Origin: CAYFWF01 sp964346815 | GTDB lineage: Bacteria > Acidobacteriota > Aminicenantia > Aminicenantales > Aminicenantaceae | Reading direction: 5' to 3' | NCBI GenBank assembly: GCA_964346815.1 | Contig: CAYFWF010000057.1 | Span: 248,001-312,000 of the forward strand | Length of the DNA stretch: 64,000 nucleotides | Part shown: positions 8,989 through 17,738 of the stretch, piece by piece | Numbering within the stretch: position 1 is the stretch's first letter | How the letters are laid out: each line of letters opens with the position of its first letter | Notes under the pieces: generated by a model | What the model was told of the DNA's origin: nothing | Database searches by the model: none | The model's input: only the letters and a program-made list of their open reading frames with translations | Translations under genes and position numbers: made by a program

Positions 8989-9498
8989 ATGAAAAAATTC
9001 ATCCTTCTCTTTACCGTATGTCTGGCCATCTTGGATTGTGGTTATCATCTTCGGGGGACCGGAAGTTCTCTCCCACCTCACGTCAAGGTCATCAACGTCC
9101 CTATGTTTGCCAACCAAACCACACGTTTTGAGCTGGATTTGAAGCTCACTCAGGAGGTCATCGATGAGATGGTTGCAAGAGGGAAAGTCGAGATTACTGG
9201 AAATGCGGATGCAGCCGATGCTTTACTGATCGGGGAGATTGTTGCCTTCCGAGCCACCCCCATCGCTTTTGGAGAGGAGGCGACTGCTGACCGTTATAGC
9301 ATCACTGTGATTGCCAAAATCGTATTGAGAGACGTGGTTCAAAAAAAGGTTCTTTATTCCAATCCTTCATTCGTTTATCAGGGTGAATATGAGGTGCCTG
9401 AAGGATCTGATTTTGAATCGGTTGAGACCGAGGCCATCGACGAAATCGCTGAGAAATTCGCCAGGAGCCTGGTGGTAGCCATATTGGAGGGATTTTAG
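8989..9498 (+). CDS. lptE: LPS-assembly protein LptE-like
   Basis: The 169-aa protein has a signal segment (KKFILLFTVCLAILD) ending at CGYHLRG, the usual N-terminus of mature LptE. LptE plugs the outer-membrane translocon LptD and helps deliver lipopolysaccharide. Later segments VKVINVPMFANQT and FELDLKLTQEVIDE match the LptE fold. The residue before the Cys is Asp, an atypical lipobox, so lipidation is uncertain. The ATG at 8989 is preferred over the GTG at 8983 because it puts the basic KK pair at the N-terminus. The leuS-lptE-holA order is common in bacteria and supports the call. Confidence 0.85.
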   Translation: MKKFILLFTVCLAILDCGYHLRGTGSSLPPHVKVINVPMFANQTTRFELDLKLTQEVIDEMVARGKVEITGNADAADALLIGEIVAFRATPIAFGEEATADRYSITVIAKIVLRDVVQKKVLYSNPSFVYQGEYEVPEGSDFESVETEAIDEIAEKFARSLVVAILEGF

Positions 9499-10592
9499 TG
9501 GGCGTGGACAGCTATCTCCTGAGAAAAGAGATGGATGAAAAGACTCTTCGTCCCTGTTATTTTTTTTATGGAGAGGAGCCCTTTCTTGCTGAAGAATTCG
9601 TCGGTGAGCTCAGGCAGACGCTTTTTTCCTTTGGTGATCAAGAGCAGAATATGGAGAAATTCGATTTGAGTGAACAATCCTGGATGGAGGTCTTGGATCT
9701 TGCTCGAACCATACCGTTTCTGTTTTCCTCATGGCGGATCATCGTGGTGAACATTCCGACAGGGCGGGGAGATAAGCTTACATCTATAGAGGGAAAAATT
9801 ATCAAAGACTACTTTTCCTCTCCATCTTCTCACACAGTGCTTGTCGTCATTTATCCTGGAAAATTGAAGAGAGGAGCTCCTCTCTTCAGGCTTTTTTCCT
9901 CCCTCCCTTCCTCTTTGGTGTGGGTAAAGGAACTCAAGATCCTCAAGGATAGAGCCCTCTTCGAATGGATGGAGAGGAAGCTTTTGCATTTAGAGAAGGT
10001 TGCCAATAAAGATGCCATGGCCAGGCTGGCCGAATTGACGGGGAACAATCTTGCCCGGATAAGCCATGAGTTCGAAAAGGTCGCGGCATATGTTGGAGAT
10101 AAGAAAATCATTGAATTGGATGATGTCAATTCTGTTTCCGGTTGGGTTAAGTCCTTTTATGAATGGGAGATCGTAGATAATCTGGAAAAGGCGGATTATG
10201 AGAAAGGTTTATTGGTTTTGGATAATCTTTTCAAAGAGGGAGTGCGGCCTGAATATGTTCTGGGAATAACAGCCAAATTTTTCCGGGACATTTTTCTCGC
10301 CAAACTCTGGCTGAAAGAGAAAGAAAAGGACAGGAAGGACATTTTCAGGGAGCTGAGACCTCACATCCAGGAGAGGTTCGGAAATTTTTATTCGACAAAA
10401 TTCAGGGAATTCTTTGCCTTGGTGGATAAGATTTCGATGAGAACGTTGACTTTACTCCTGGCGAAACTGGAGGAGATAGACCTGAAAATCAAGACATCTG
10501 ATCTCTCTGCCCAGACATTGCTGGAAGGCTTCCTTTTCCATTATTGTCAGTTGAGAAAGAATCCTCGGACTATTTTGGAGGTGAAGGATTGA
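9498..10592 (+). CDS. holA: DNA polymerase III delta subunit
   Basis: Clamp-loader subunit that opens the sliding clamp; 364 aa. Seen: N-terminal RPCYFFYGEEPFLAEEFV, the typical start of HolA with a degenerate P-loop region, then SSWRIIVVNIP, and the later TGNNLARISHEFEKVAAYVG segment with a helical collar domain at the C-terminus. The start is GTG at 9498, overlapping the last base of the lptE stop, so the genes are coupled. The 3' end overlaps the convergent rpsT gene by 23 nt. Confidence 0.93.
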   Translation: MGVDSYLLRKEMDEKTLRPCYFFYGEEPFLAEEFVGELRQTLFSFGDQEQNMEKFDLSEQSWMEVLDLARTIPFLFSSWRIIVVNIPTGRGDKLTSIEGKIIKDYFSSPSSHTVLVVIYPGKLKRGAPLFRLFSSLPSSLVWVKELKILKDRALFEWMERKLLHLEKVANKDAMARLAELTGNNLARISHEFEKVAAYVGDKKIIELDDVNSVSGWVKSFYEWEIVDNLEKADYEKGLLVLDNLFKEGVRPEYVLGITAKFFRDIFLAKLWLKEKEKDRKDIFRELRPHIQERFGNFYSTKFREFFALVDKISMRTLTLLLAKLEEIDLKIKTSDLSAQTLLEGFLFHYCQLRKNPRTILEVKD

Positions 10593-10848
10593 TCATTTCC
10601 AGTTGTTGGCTGATCCGGGATTTATACCTTCGGCCTGTGTTGGGATGAATGGTGCCCTTTTTTACTGATTTGTCGATTATGGAGAAAGTTAATGGGAGAA
10701 GCCTCTCTGCTTCTTCCTTATCTTTATTCTCGATAGCCGTCCGAATTTTTTTGATCTGTGTCTTCAGGATGGATTTGTTTCTCTTATTGACCGCCTTCCG
10801 GTAGAGGGATCTTCTCTCTTGGCGGATTGCTGACTTGTGCTGAGCCAT
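10570..10848 (-). CDS. rpsT: 30S ribosomal protein S20
   Basis: A 92-aa basic protein of the small subunit that binds 16S rRNA. Seen: MAQHKSAIRQERRSLYRKAV at the N-terminus, then NKRNKSILKTQIKK, and the C-terminal GTIHPNTGRRYKSRIS, all typical of S20. The start at 10848 was chosen because it gives the family N-terminus and has a strong GAGGAG Shine-Dalgarno 6-7 nt upstream; an open frame continues 40 codons further but is not S20-like. A near-consensus promoter lies just upstream. The gene is divergent from murJ and converges on holA. Confidence 0.97.
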   Translation of the reverse strand: MAQHKSAIRQERRSLYRKAVNKRNKSILKTQIKKIRTAIENKDKEEAERLLPLTFSIIDKSVKKGTIHPNTGRRYKSRISQQLEMINPSPPK

Positions 10849-10872
10849 TTTTTTCTCCTCGAATGAAGAAGT

Positions 10873-10901
10873 ATGATAAGATATCTTCTGATTTAAGTCA
10901 A
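10873..10901 (-). promoter_or_regulatory. Sigma-70 promoter of rpsT
   Basis: On the minus strand TTGACT (10896-10901), 17-nt spacer, TATCAT (10873-10878). The start point would be near 10866, leaving an 18-nt leader with the GAGGAG Shine-Dalgarno. The -35 lies 3 nt from the divergent murJ start codon. Confidence 0.75.
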
Positions 10902-10903
10902 CC

Positions 10904-12484
10904 ATGACGGAGCAAAGGGAGCAGAACCGCAGACTCGTTCGATCCACTCTGGCCGTATCGGTGCCCACTTTTCTCAGCCGGATTTTTGGATTTATCCGGG
11001 ATCTGATCCAGGCTTTTTATATGGGCACGGGAAGGGGTATGGATGCTTTCACTATTGCCTATATCATCCCCAATCTCTTGAGACGGCTGACTGGAGAAGG
11101 ATCTATGACCGCGGCTTTTGTCCCGGTCTTCACACAGCAGAAGAAGGATAAGTCACGGGAGGAGCTCTGGAGATTTGCCCATATTTTCTTTTTCGATCTC
11201 ACTCTAATCATGGCCGTGATCACCGTTCTTGGCATTATCTTTTGCCCTGTTCTTGTAAGAATCCTGTCCATCGGATTTAAAGATATAGCAGGGAAATGGG
11301 ATTTAACCGTGGCTTTGACCCGCATCATGTTTCCGTATATTTTTCTTATCAGCCTGGCCGCTTTGGCCATGGCTATCCTGAATTCTTTCCATAAATTTTT
11401 CGTACCTGCCTTCACTCCGGTCCTTTTCAATCTTTCGATCATCACAGTGGCGGTGGTTTTTGCGGCCCGGGCGGAGGAACCTTCATTCGTGTTTGCAGCT
11501 GGAGTCGTGGTGGGAGGAGTCTTTCAACTGGCTTTCCAGGTACCCTTTTTGTGGCGTCAGGGAATGCGCTTCAAACCCATGCTTTCTTTCTCCCATCCAG
11601 CCGTTCGCAAGGTGGGGAAACTGATGATCCCAGGGATATTCGGGGCGGGTCTCTATCAGATCAACTTTGCCATAAGCCGCATGATCGCTTCGCTTCTCGA
11701 GGAAGGAAGCGTATCGGCACTCTATTACTCAGCCAGAGTCCAAGAGCTTACCCTCGGCTTGTTTTCCATTGCGCTCTCCATAGCCCTGCTTCCGACATTT
11801 TCTGATTTGGCAGCCAGCCAAGATGTTGACGGCATGAAAAGAACTCTCATTTACTCCTTTAGGCTGATCTTTTTTGTGACATTTCCTGCCACGGTCGGTC
11901 TGCTCATCCTGAGTCGCCCCATCATCCAAGTCCTTTTTGAAAGAGGTGAATTCGACGAAAGATCGACAGCTATGAGTGCTGCCTGTCTGTTTTTCTTTGC
12001 CATTAGCCTTCCTTTTATCTCCGGTGTGAGAATCATGGCCCCTGCTTTCTATTCCCTCAAGGACATCAAGACCCCTGTTTTGGTTGCCTCCTTTATCATG
12101 GTGGTGTATATTTCGCTTTCTCTCCTGCTGATGAATCCGCTTCGGGTAGGCGGCATCGCTTTGGCCCTATCCATCGCGTCTGCCTGTAATTTTGTTGTGC
12201 TTTTCTTCCTGTTAGAGAAAAAGATCGGAAAAATCGAAAAGAAAGAAATATTCACATCGGCTTTAAAATCCGCTATCTGTTCGGTTGCGATGGGATTGCT
12301 GGTATGGTATTTTATGAGATATTTTGATTTTGACCGTTTGGTCTTCATCCAGAGGCTCGGCGTTTTAGCCTCTGCAGTCACACTAGGCATTGTCGTCTAT
12401 ATTCTGTTGAACCTGCTGTTCGGCCACAGCGACCTAAAAAGTTTGAGAAATGTATTTTCCAGAGAAAACTTCCTTAGAAAATAA
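10904..12484 (+). CDS. murJ: Lipid II flippase MurJ (MviN)
   Basis: Inner-membrane flippase that moves the peptidoglycan precursor lipid II outward; 526 aa with about 14 hydrophobic helices. Seen: SVPTFLSRIFGFIRDLIQAFYMG near the N-terminus (first 14-20 residues shown in part), the AFTIAYIIPNLLRRLTGEGS motif with the key Arg residues, AAFVPVF, and VLFERGEFD. The ATG at 10904 overlaps the rpsT promoter region on the other strand. dtd follows after 9 nt and is probably co-transcribed. Together with the Lpt genes it marks a diderm envelope. Confidence 0.96.
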   Translation: MTEQREQNRRLVRSTLAVSVPTFLSRIFGFIRDLIQAFYMGTGRGMDAFTIAYIIPNLLRRLTGEGSMTAAFVPVFTQQKKDKSREELWRFAHIFFFDLTLIMAVITVLGIIFCPVLVRILSIGFKDIAGKWDLTVALTRIMFPYIFLISLAALAMAILNSFHKFFVPAFTPVLFNLSIITVAVVFAARAEEPSFVFAAGVVVGGVFQLAFQVPFLWRQGMRFKPMLSFSHPAVRKVGKLMIPGIFGAGLYQINFAISRMIASLLEEGSVSALYYSARVQELTLGLFSIALSIALLPTFSDLAASQDVDGMKRTLIYSFRLIFFVTFPATVGLLILSRPIIQVLFERGEFDERSTAMSAACLFFFAISLPFISGVRIMAPAFYSLKDIKTPVLVASFIMVVYISLSLLLMNPLRVGGIALALSIASACNFVVLFFLLEKKIGKIEKKEIFTSALKSAICSVAMGLLVWYFMRYFDFDRLVFIQRLGVLASAVTLGIVVYILLNLLFGHSDLKSLRNVFSRENFLRK

Positions 12485-12493
12485 GGTATTCCG

Positions 12494-12946
12494 ATGAAGG
12501 TCGTCCTGCAGAGAGTCAGAGAGGCTTCCGTATCTGTTCAGAATGAAGTCATTGGAAAGATCGGACAGGGTGTTTGCCTTCTTGTAGGATTTGATCGGGG
12601 AGACAGAGAGGAGGAAGCGCGGTATTTGGCCCAAAAGATCGCTGAATTGCGGATTTTTCCGGATGAACATGGAAAGATGAACAGATCTCTTCTAGATGTT
12701 CGGGGAGAAGTTCTCGCTGTTTCTCAATTCACACTGGCAGGTTCGTTGAAAAAGGGACGAAGACCCAGTTTTGAAAAAGCAGAGGAACCATCACGGGCTG
12801 AGCATTTGTTTCACTATTTTGTCGAACAGATCAGGAAGACGGGGTTGAATGTTGAAACAGGGGTTTTTGCTGCGTTGATGGACGTCCATCTCATAAATGA
12901 AGGGCCTGTGACATTTATCTTACAGGACAGAAAATCGCTCAGCTAG
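12494..12946 (+). CDS. dtd: D-aminoacyl-tRNA deacylase
   Basis: Removes D-amino acids wrongly attached to tRNA. The 150-aa protein has MKVVLQRVREASVSV at the start, the SQFTLAG motif (family consensus SQFTL) and the C-terminal NEGPVTF motif that brings the cis Gly-Pro active-site loop. Length and order are standard. It follows murJ by 9 nt and its last 8 nt overlap the end of the convergent HEAT-repeat gene, so no terminator separates the two transcription units here. Confidence 0.96.
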   Translation: MKVVLQRVREASVSVQNEVIGKIGQGVCLLVGFDRGDREEEARYLAQKIAELRIFPDEHGKMNRSLLDVRGEVLAVSQFTLAGSLKKGRRPSFEKAEEPSRAEHLFHYFVEQIRKTGLNVETGVFAALMDVHLINEGPVTFILQDRKSLS

Positions 12947-13499
12947 GCTTTGCAGCGCTGGCTTTCTGTAAGGCTTGCCGGGCCGCAGCTCTCACAAAAG
13001 CGCTGTCGTCTTCGGATAGCAAAGTCAAGAGTGAAAGGGCTTTTTTTCCTCCGATTTCCCCCAGAGCAAATGCCAACGTCCGGCGAACCTCTACATTTGG
13101 ATCATCGACCAAGGGTTCCATATGCTTGACCGATGATGGATTTTTCCTTAATCCAAGGATTCTGAGACATCCGGTTTTGACATACCAGGGAGGCTTGTTG
13201 ATCCTCTGATAGAGCTGTTTGAGGTCAAGCTTTTCCTTGCATGCCAGTTCCTTGACGATGAAATCCCTGATGTCCTCAGAGGGATCTTGGAGGGTCTGGA
13301 TCAGCACCTCGTCTGCCCAAGCCACATTGGCGCTGGCAATATTCTTTAAGATTCTGAATCTTTCCTGTTTTTCTTTTGCGGCCTGAATCTTTTTTTGTGC
13401 AGATTGAGCTTGGGATTTTATCGGTGTTTTTTCTCCCTTGGTTTTTTTGGTGGCCGGCTCTAATTCAGGAAATAAATATCCACTCTTTTTGTCAGCCAT
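12939..13499 (-). CDS. HEAT-repeat protein
   Basis: A 186-aa protein with a Lys-rich disordered N-terminus (about residues 1-45) followed by helical repeats of the HEAT or PBS-lyase type. Repeat units seen include PSEDIRDFIVKELACKE, NPSSVKHMEPLVDDPNVEVR and RTLAFALGEIGGKKAL. Such repeats usually bind other proteins. No catalytic residues are visible and no function can be assigned. It is the last gene of the ftsY-rib unit, 42 nt after ribBA, and converges on dtd with an 8-nt overlap. Confidence 0.85.
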   Translation of the reverse strand: MADKKSGYLFPELEPATKKTKGEKTPIKSQAQSAQKKIQAAKEKQERFRILKNIASANVAWADEVLIQTLQDPSEDIRDFIVKELACKEKLDLKQLYQRINKPPWYVKTGCLRILGLRKNPSSVKHMEPLVDDPNVEVRRTLAFALGEIGGKKALSLLTLLSEDDSAFVRAAARQALQKASAAKPS

Positions 13500-13541
13500 G
13501 AAATCCGCTAACCCTCTCTGTACACTTGGGCGATCTATCTT

Positions 13542-14759
13542 CTAGACCATATCCAATATGTGGCCCATTTTTTCCTTTTTGGTTTTTAAATAATGGATGT
13601 TGGTTTTACAGGGGGGGATTTCGATTGGAATGCGATCAATGATCTCCAACCCATAGCCCGCGAGTCCGATAAATTTACGCGGATTATTTGTGATCAGGCG
13701 CAGCTTGTTTACGCCCAGAGATACCAGGATCTGTGCTCCGATTCCGTAATCCCTTTGGTCAGGCTTGAATCCAAGCCGTTGGTTGGCCTCCACGGTATCG
13801 AGTCCTTTATCCTGCATAGCGTAGGCCTTTATCTTGTTGACCAGACCGAGGCCTCTTCCTTCCTGGTTAATGATATACAGGATCACGCCTTTCCCTTCTC
13901 TATTGACTATCTCCATGGATTTACGGAGCTGATCTCCACAATCACAGCGAGTCGATCCGAATGTATCTCCGGTCATACATTGGGAATGTGCTCTGACCAG
14001 GATGGGTTCATCTTTTTTGATTTCCCCTTTTACCAATGCGATGTGGTTTTCCCCGTGGATGGTGTCTGCGAAAACCATCAATCGGAAATTGCCGTTTTTT
14101 GTGGGAAGATCTACCTCCTCCACTTTTTTTACCAAACATTCGGTTTTCATCCGGTATTTGATGAGGTCGGCAATGGTGAGTATCTGGATGCCGTACGTTT
14201 GGGAAAACTCTTCGAGTTGAGGCATCCGGGCCATGGTTCCGTCTTCGTTCATAATTTCGCAGATGACTCCAGCTGGTTTCAGTCCTGCCAATTTTGCCAG
14301 ATCTACGGCCGCTTCGGTTTGGCCGGCTCTTTCGAGCACGCCTCCGTCTTTTGCCTGAAGAGGGAAAATATGTCCGGGCCTGGCCAGATCCTTGGGTTTC
14401 GTCTCTGGATCGATGGCGGCGAGGACTGTTTTGGCTCGGTCGTGAGCGGAGATTCCAGTGGTCGTTCCTTTCTTTGCGTCGATCGAAACTGTGAAGGCCG
14501 TCTGGAAACTGGCCGTGTTATCTGCGACCATTAGAGGGAGATCGAGTTCTTCCAGCCTCTCATGGGTTAACGGAAGACAAATGAGACCGCGCCCGTGTTT
14601 CGCCATAAAATTGACGATGTCCGGTGTCACTTTTTCCGAGGCCACCATAAGGTCGCCTTCATTCTCCCGGTCTTCATCGTCGACGATGATAATGAGCCTT
14701 CCTTCTCTGACAGCTTTGATGGCTTGCTCGACCGAGATTTTTCCTCTGGGTTTTTCCAT
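13542..14759 (-). CDS. ribBA: RibBA: DHBP synthase / GTP cyclohydrolase II
   Basis: Bifunctional riboflavin enzyme, 405 aa. The N-terminal half makes 3,4-dihydroxy-2-butanone 4-phosphate from ribulose 5-phosphate; it shows DDEDRENEGDLMVASE, MAKHGRGLICLPLT and HDRAKTVLAAIDP. The C-terminal half opens GTP; it shows the zinc site in CMTGDTFGSTRCDCGDQL, then NQEGRGLGLVNKIKAYAMQD. Both active sites appear complete. It follows ribE and ribD on the same strand. The lumazine synthase gene (ribH) that would complete the pathway is not in this window. Confidence 0.97.
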   Translation of the reverse strand: MEKPRGKISVEQAIKAVREGRLIIIVDDEDRENEGDLMVASEKVTPDIVNFMAKHGRGLICLPLTHERLEELDLPLMVADNTASFQTAFTVSIDAKKGTTTGISAHDRAKTVLAAIDPETKPKDLARPGHIFPLQAKDGGVLERAGQTEAAVDLAKLAGLKPAGVICEIMNEDGTMARMPQLEEFSQTYGIQILTIADLIKYRMKTECLVKKVEEVDLPTKNGNFRLMVFADTIHGENHIALVKGEIKKDEPILVRAHSQCMTGDTFGSTRCDCGDQLRKSMEIVNREGKGVILYIINQEGRGLGLVNKIKAYAMQDKGLDTVEANQRLGFKPDQRDYGIGAQILVSLGVNKLRLITNNPRKFIGLAGYGLEIIDRIPIEIPPCKTNIHYLKTKKEKMGHILDMV

Positions 14760-14779
14760 TTTTCAAGCCTGATATAGTC

Positions 14780-15370
14780 TCAGTACTTTTGCTTTGATAC
14801 CCAATTATACACGTATTTTCCGATTATGTCACACTCGATGTTCACGGTATCTCCGCTTTTCAGATGGCCCAGGTTCGACTTATCAATGGTGATCGGAATC
14901 AGTTCTACCTCGAATGAGGCAGATTTGAGTTCCGCGATAGTCAGACTGACTCCGTTGACAGCCACAGAGCCCTTGGGAATGAAATAAGGTTTGAGTTCCT
15001 GAGGCAGAGAGATCGTGATCCTGTTTCCGGTTCCACGTTTTCGAATTTTCAACACCTTTCCGGTGGAGTCGATATGTCCTGAAACAAGGTGGCCGCTGAG
15101 AGGAGAGGAGAGCGTAAGGGAAAGTTCAAGGTTCAGACGGTCCCCTTTTCGCAGAGACCCCAAATTCGTACGGCTCAGGGTCTCTTTAGTGAGGTTGAAA
15201 AACAGTGAGTTCTTTTCTCTCCGGATCAGGCTCAGGCATACTCCATTGACCGCCAGGCTCTCGCCTCTATCCAATCGGCCGGACAAATCAGGAGCTTCGA
15301 TCACCAGTTCCCGTTTTCCCAACCGGTATTCCCTAAAAATTCCTGTGTGATGGATGATTCCTGTAAACAT
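14780..15370 (-). CDS. ribE: Riboflavin synthase alpha subunit
   Basis: Dismutates two 6,7-dimethyl-8-ribityllumazine molecules to riboflavin; 196 aa. Two lumazine-binding barrels are visible: the first begins MFTGIIHHTGIF and contains the AVNGVCLSL motif, the second begins GHLVSGHIDSTG and contains AVNGVSLTI. The ATG at 15370 overlaps the ribD stop (ATGA), and it is preferred over a TTG one codon upstream because family members start MFTGII. Translational coupling with ribD is likely. Confidence 0.96.
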   Translation of the reverse strand: MFTGIIHHTGIFREYRLGKRELVIEAPDLSGRLDRGESLAVNGVCLSLIRREKNSLFFNLTKETLSRTNLGSLRKGDRLNLELSLTLSSPLSGHLVSGHIDSTGKVLKIRKRGTGNRITISLPQELKPYFIPKGSVAVNGVSLTIAELKSASFEVELIPITIDKSNLGHLKSGDTVNIECDIIGKYVYNWVSKQKY

Positions 15371-16473
15371 CAAAGATATCCTTCCAGGATAATATCCTTG
15401 TCTACGGCATAGCAGTGCGGGTTTTTCAAATAAGGGGCGCGAGATAGGGAAGAGATGCCTTTTCCCTCGAAAAACGAGGGGGCCTCTTCACCTCCCACTA
15501 ATTTGGGTGATAGGGTGATATAGATTTTATCAACAAGATTTTTCTCGAGCAGGGATGTGAGGAGAAGACTTCCTCCCTCGACCAAGACACTGGAAATTTC
15601 ATTCTGACCTAACCAGGAAAGGACCTTTTTTAAACGGATTTTTCTGGACGGACCATCGGGAAACGAAACAATCTGAATCCCGGCTTTCTGCAGGGCTGTT
15701 GCTTTCGGTGAAGAGGATGGTTGATGGGTGAAGATCACGATTTTTCCTTTATTCAGAGTTTTGAGCACCTTTGCCCGGAGAGGGAAACGAAGTTTCGAAT
15801 CGAGGATAATACGGGTGATCTGTTTGCCTCTCCAAAGAGGATGCCGGACAGTCAGCCGTGGATCATCACGGAGTAGAGTGTGGATTCCCACCATTAAGGC
15901 CTGGTGTTCTCCCCTCAGCAGATGGACATACTCCCTGGTCATCCGAGAGGTTATCCACTTGGAATCAAAGGTTTTGGTGGCCATTTTCCCATCAACGCTT
16001 GTGGCGACTTTTGCAGTTACGAAGGGAATTCGCTTCTGTATGTATTTGTTGTAAGCCTCGTTCAATCGGGCGTTCTTTTCTTCCAGAAGACCGCTTGAGA
16101 CATCTATTCCTGCCTGTCTCATCCTCTTTACTCCCCTGGTGTAAACAAGGGGATTGGGATCCAGCGCAGATATGACAACCCGTTTTAAGCCAGCCTGAAT
16201 CAGTCTGTCCACACAGGGCGGGGTTCTTCCCCAGTGGACGCAGGGCTCGAGGCTGATGTATGCTGTGCCGTTGCGGGCGTATGACCCTGCCTTTTGGAGA
16301 GCAATAATCTCGGCGTGAGGCCTGCCGGGCTTTTCATGGTATCCTGTCCCTACAATCATGTTCCCTTTGATAATTACGGCCCCCACATAAGGATTGGGAC
16401 TGGCCCATCCTTTGGCTTTCTCCGCTAGGGCATAGGCCATTTCAAGGAATGCGGTGTCTTTGTGTGTATTCAT
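15370..16473 (-). CDS. ribD: RibD: pyrimidine deaminase / reductase
   Basis: Bifunctional second and third step of riboflavin synthesis; 367 aa. The N-terminal deaminase domain has the zinc motif HAE (residues 53-55) and PCVHWGRTPPC (78-88) with both Cys ligands. The C-terminal reductase domain shows VTAKVATSVDGKMAT, SKWITS and VLVEGGSLLLTSLLE. The start overlaps the ftsY stop by 4 nt, and the ribE start overlaps its stop. No FMN riboswitch is possible immediately upstream because ftsY occupies that position. Confidence 0.96.
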   Translation of the reverse strand: MNTHKDTAFLEMAYALAEKAKGWASPNPYVGAVIIKGNMIVGTGYHEKPGRPHAEIIALQKAGSYARNGTAYISLEPCVHWGRTPPCVDRLIQAGLKRVVISALDPNPLVYTRGVKRMRQAGIDVSSGLLEEKNARLNEAYNKYIQKRIPFVTAKVATSVDGKMATKTFDSKWITSRMTREYVHLLRGEHQALMVGIHTLLRDDPRLTVRHPLWRGKQITRIILDSKLRFPLRAKVLKTLNKGKIVIFTHQPSSSPKATALQKAGIQIVSFPDGPSRKIRLKKVLSWLGQNEISSVLVEGGSLLLTSLLEKNLVDKIYITLSPKLVGGEEAPSFFEGKGISSLSRAPYLKNPHCYAVDKDIILEGYL

Positions 16474-17363
16474 GAAAGCAGAGCATTGACGAATTTTTCG
16501 GGTGAAAAGTCGAGAAGATCCTGGGCCCCCTCACCTACTCCTAGAAACTTTATGGGGAGTTTCAATTCATCCACTATGCTTATGGCACTTCCCCCTTTTG
16601 CCGTCCCGTCCAGCTTGGTCAGAAAAACGCCTGTCAGGCCGGAAAATTTAAGGAATTCCTTGGCCTGTATCAGCGCGTTTTGACCGATACTGGCATCCAG
16701 GACGAGCAGCACTTCATGGGGTGCGCCTTTGATTTCTTTTGAAATCACTCGTTTTATTTTTTCCAGCTCATTCATCAGGTTTATGTTTGTGTGAATCCTT
16801 CCAGCAGTGTCTACCATGAGGAAATCCTTGTGTTTTGACTTGAAGGAATGGATGGCATCGTAAACGACCGAAGCTGGATCTGCTCCGTACTGCCCTTTGA
16901 CTACCGGGATATTCAACATTCTTCCCCAAATGGAGAGCTGTTCCTGTGCGGCCGCCCTGAAAGTATCGGCAGCAACCATGAGAATTGTGTGTCCTTTCTG
17001 CTCATATCGATAGGCGAGCTTGGCCAGGGAAGTCGTTTTTCCTCCTCCGTTGACGCCAACCATGACGACGACGCAGGGAGGGTGGTTCAAATCTGGATTG
17101 CTCGGCAATTTGGAGAGAATGGCTAATATTTCCTTTTCTAAAAGCTTCTTTATCACAAGGAAAGAGTCGGTTTTTTTGCTCTTTTCGCGGATGCGCTGGA
17201 TGATTTTTTCAGATGTCTGGAGTCCGACATCCGAAAGGATCAAGGATTCCTCCAATTCGTCCAGGATCTCATCTCTTGTCTTCCCAGAGCTGAGCCATTC
17301 ATCGAACCGGGTCTTGAAGTTTTCTCTAGTCCGGCTGAGTTTTTTTCTCAGGTCACCGATCAT
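16470..17363 (-). CDS. ftsY: Signal recognition particle receptor FtsY
   Basis: GTPase that docks SRP-ribosome complexes at the inner membrane; 297 aa, the NG-domain form without a long acidic A domain. Seen: G1 loop GVNGGGKTTS, AADTFRAAAQEQL, VDTAGRIHTN, and TKLDGTAKGGSAISI. An N-terminal helical N domain precedes it. The ATG at 17363 lies 9 nt after a perfect TATAAT hexamer, so the mRNA would be nearly leaderless; no Shine-Dalgarno is seen. ribD follows with a 4-nt overlap. Confidence 0.96.
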   Translation of the reverse strand: MIGDLRKKLSRTRENFKTRFDEWLSSGKTRDEILDELEESLILSDVGLQTSEKIIQRIREKSKKTDSFLVIKKLLEKEILAILSKLPSNPDLNHPPCVVVMVGVNGGGKTTSLAKLAYRYEQKGHTILMVAADTFRAAAQEQLSIWGRMLNIPVVKGQYGADPASVVYDAIHSFKSKHKDFLMVDTAGRIHTNINLMNELEKIKRVISKEIKGAPHEVLLVLDASIGQNALIQAKEFLKFSGLTGVFLTKLDGTAKGGSAISIVDELKLPIKFLGVGEGAQDLLDFSPEKFVNALLS

Positions 17364-17372
17364 AGTTAATCC

Positions 17373-17401
17373 ATTATATTTTCAGCCTCGGCCAAAGTCA
17401 A
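17373..17401 (-). promoter_or_regulatory. Sigma-70 promoter of ftsY, leaderless geometry
   Basis: On the minus strand TTGACT (17396-17401), 17-nt spacer, TATAAT (17373-17378). The ftsY ATG starts 9 nt after the -10 hexamer, giving an expected 5' leader of about 0-3 nt. Confidence 0.75.
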
Positions 17402-17634
17402 TTCACCCTAGGCTCTCTGCTGAAAAGCGGGGGCTTCTTTCCGTTTTGTGTGGGCTGGCTCTGAGGCTCGCTCCGCTCGCTGCCTCCCCTGCCCGGACTT
17501 CGTCCTGCGGCCAAAAGGAAATACCCCCTTTGGAGTCTCCAACAGCGCTTCTCCAAACGCTGTCGTTCTTCGAGAGAATCCGGCAGAGCCGGACGATCAC
17601 GGCTTTGGATATGCTGAGTTTCCGATCTCTTTTA

Positions 17635-17663
17635 TTGACAAGGAGAGCGGCAAATTTTACAAT
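17635..17663 (+). promoter_or_regulatory. Sigma-70 promoter of the recJ unit
   Basis: TTGACA (17635-17640), 17-nt spacer, TACAAT (17658-17663). The start point would be near 17670, giving a leader of about 69 nt that contains a TGAAT-G-ATTCA palindrome and an AAGGA Shine-Dalgarno 8 nt before recJ. Confidence 0.75.
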
Positions 17664-17738
17664 CATTCCCTTTTTGAGAAATATGCAGCTTCAGAAGCAG
17701 CTAGCCTGAATGATTCAACCGACTAAAGGAAGTCCAAC

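Larger units (their letters stand above)
17364..17738. other. Intergenic region between divergent ftsY and recJ
   Basis: About 375 nt with two promoters at its ends and a G+C-richer core at 17405-17610. The core holds small inverted repeats: TCCGGC-AGA-GCCGGA (17579-17593), ACAGCG with CGCTGT 10 nt apart, and GGAC-TTCG-TCC. It is open in several frames but the frames lack family features, so I regard it as non-coding. A palindrome TGAAT-G-ATTCA (17707-17717) sits in the recJ leader. Confidence 0.4.

Noticed and set aside
17403..17709. Open frames of 87-92 codons on both strands in the ftsY-recJ gap
   Set aside because: They overlap one another and the recJ promoter, and no frame has family features or a Shine-Dalgarno.
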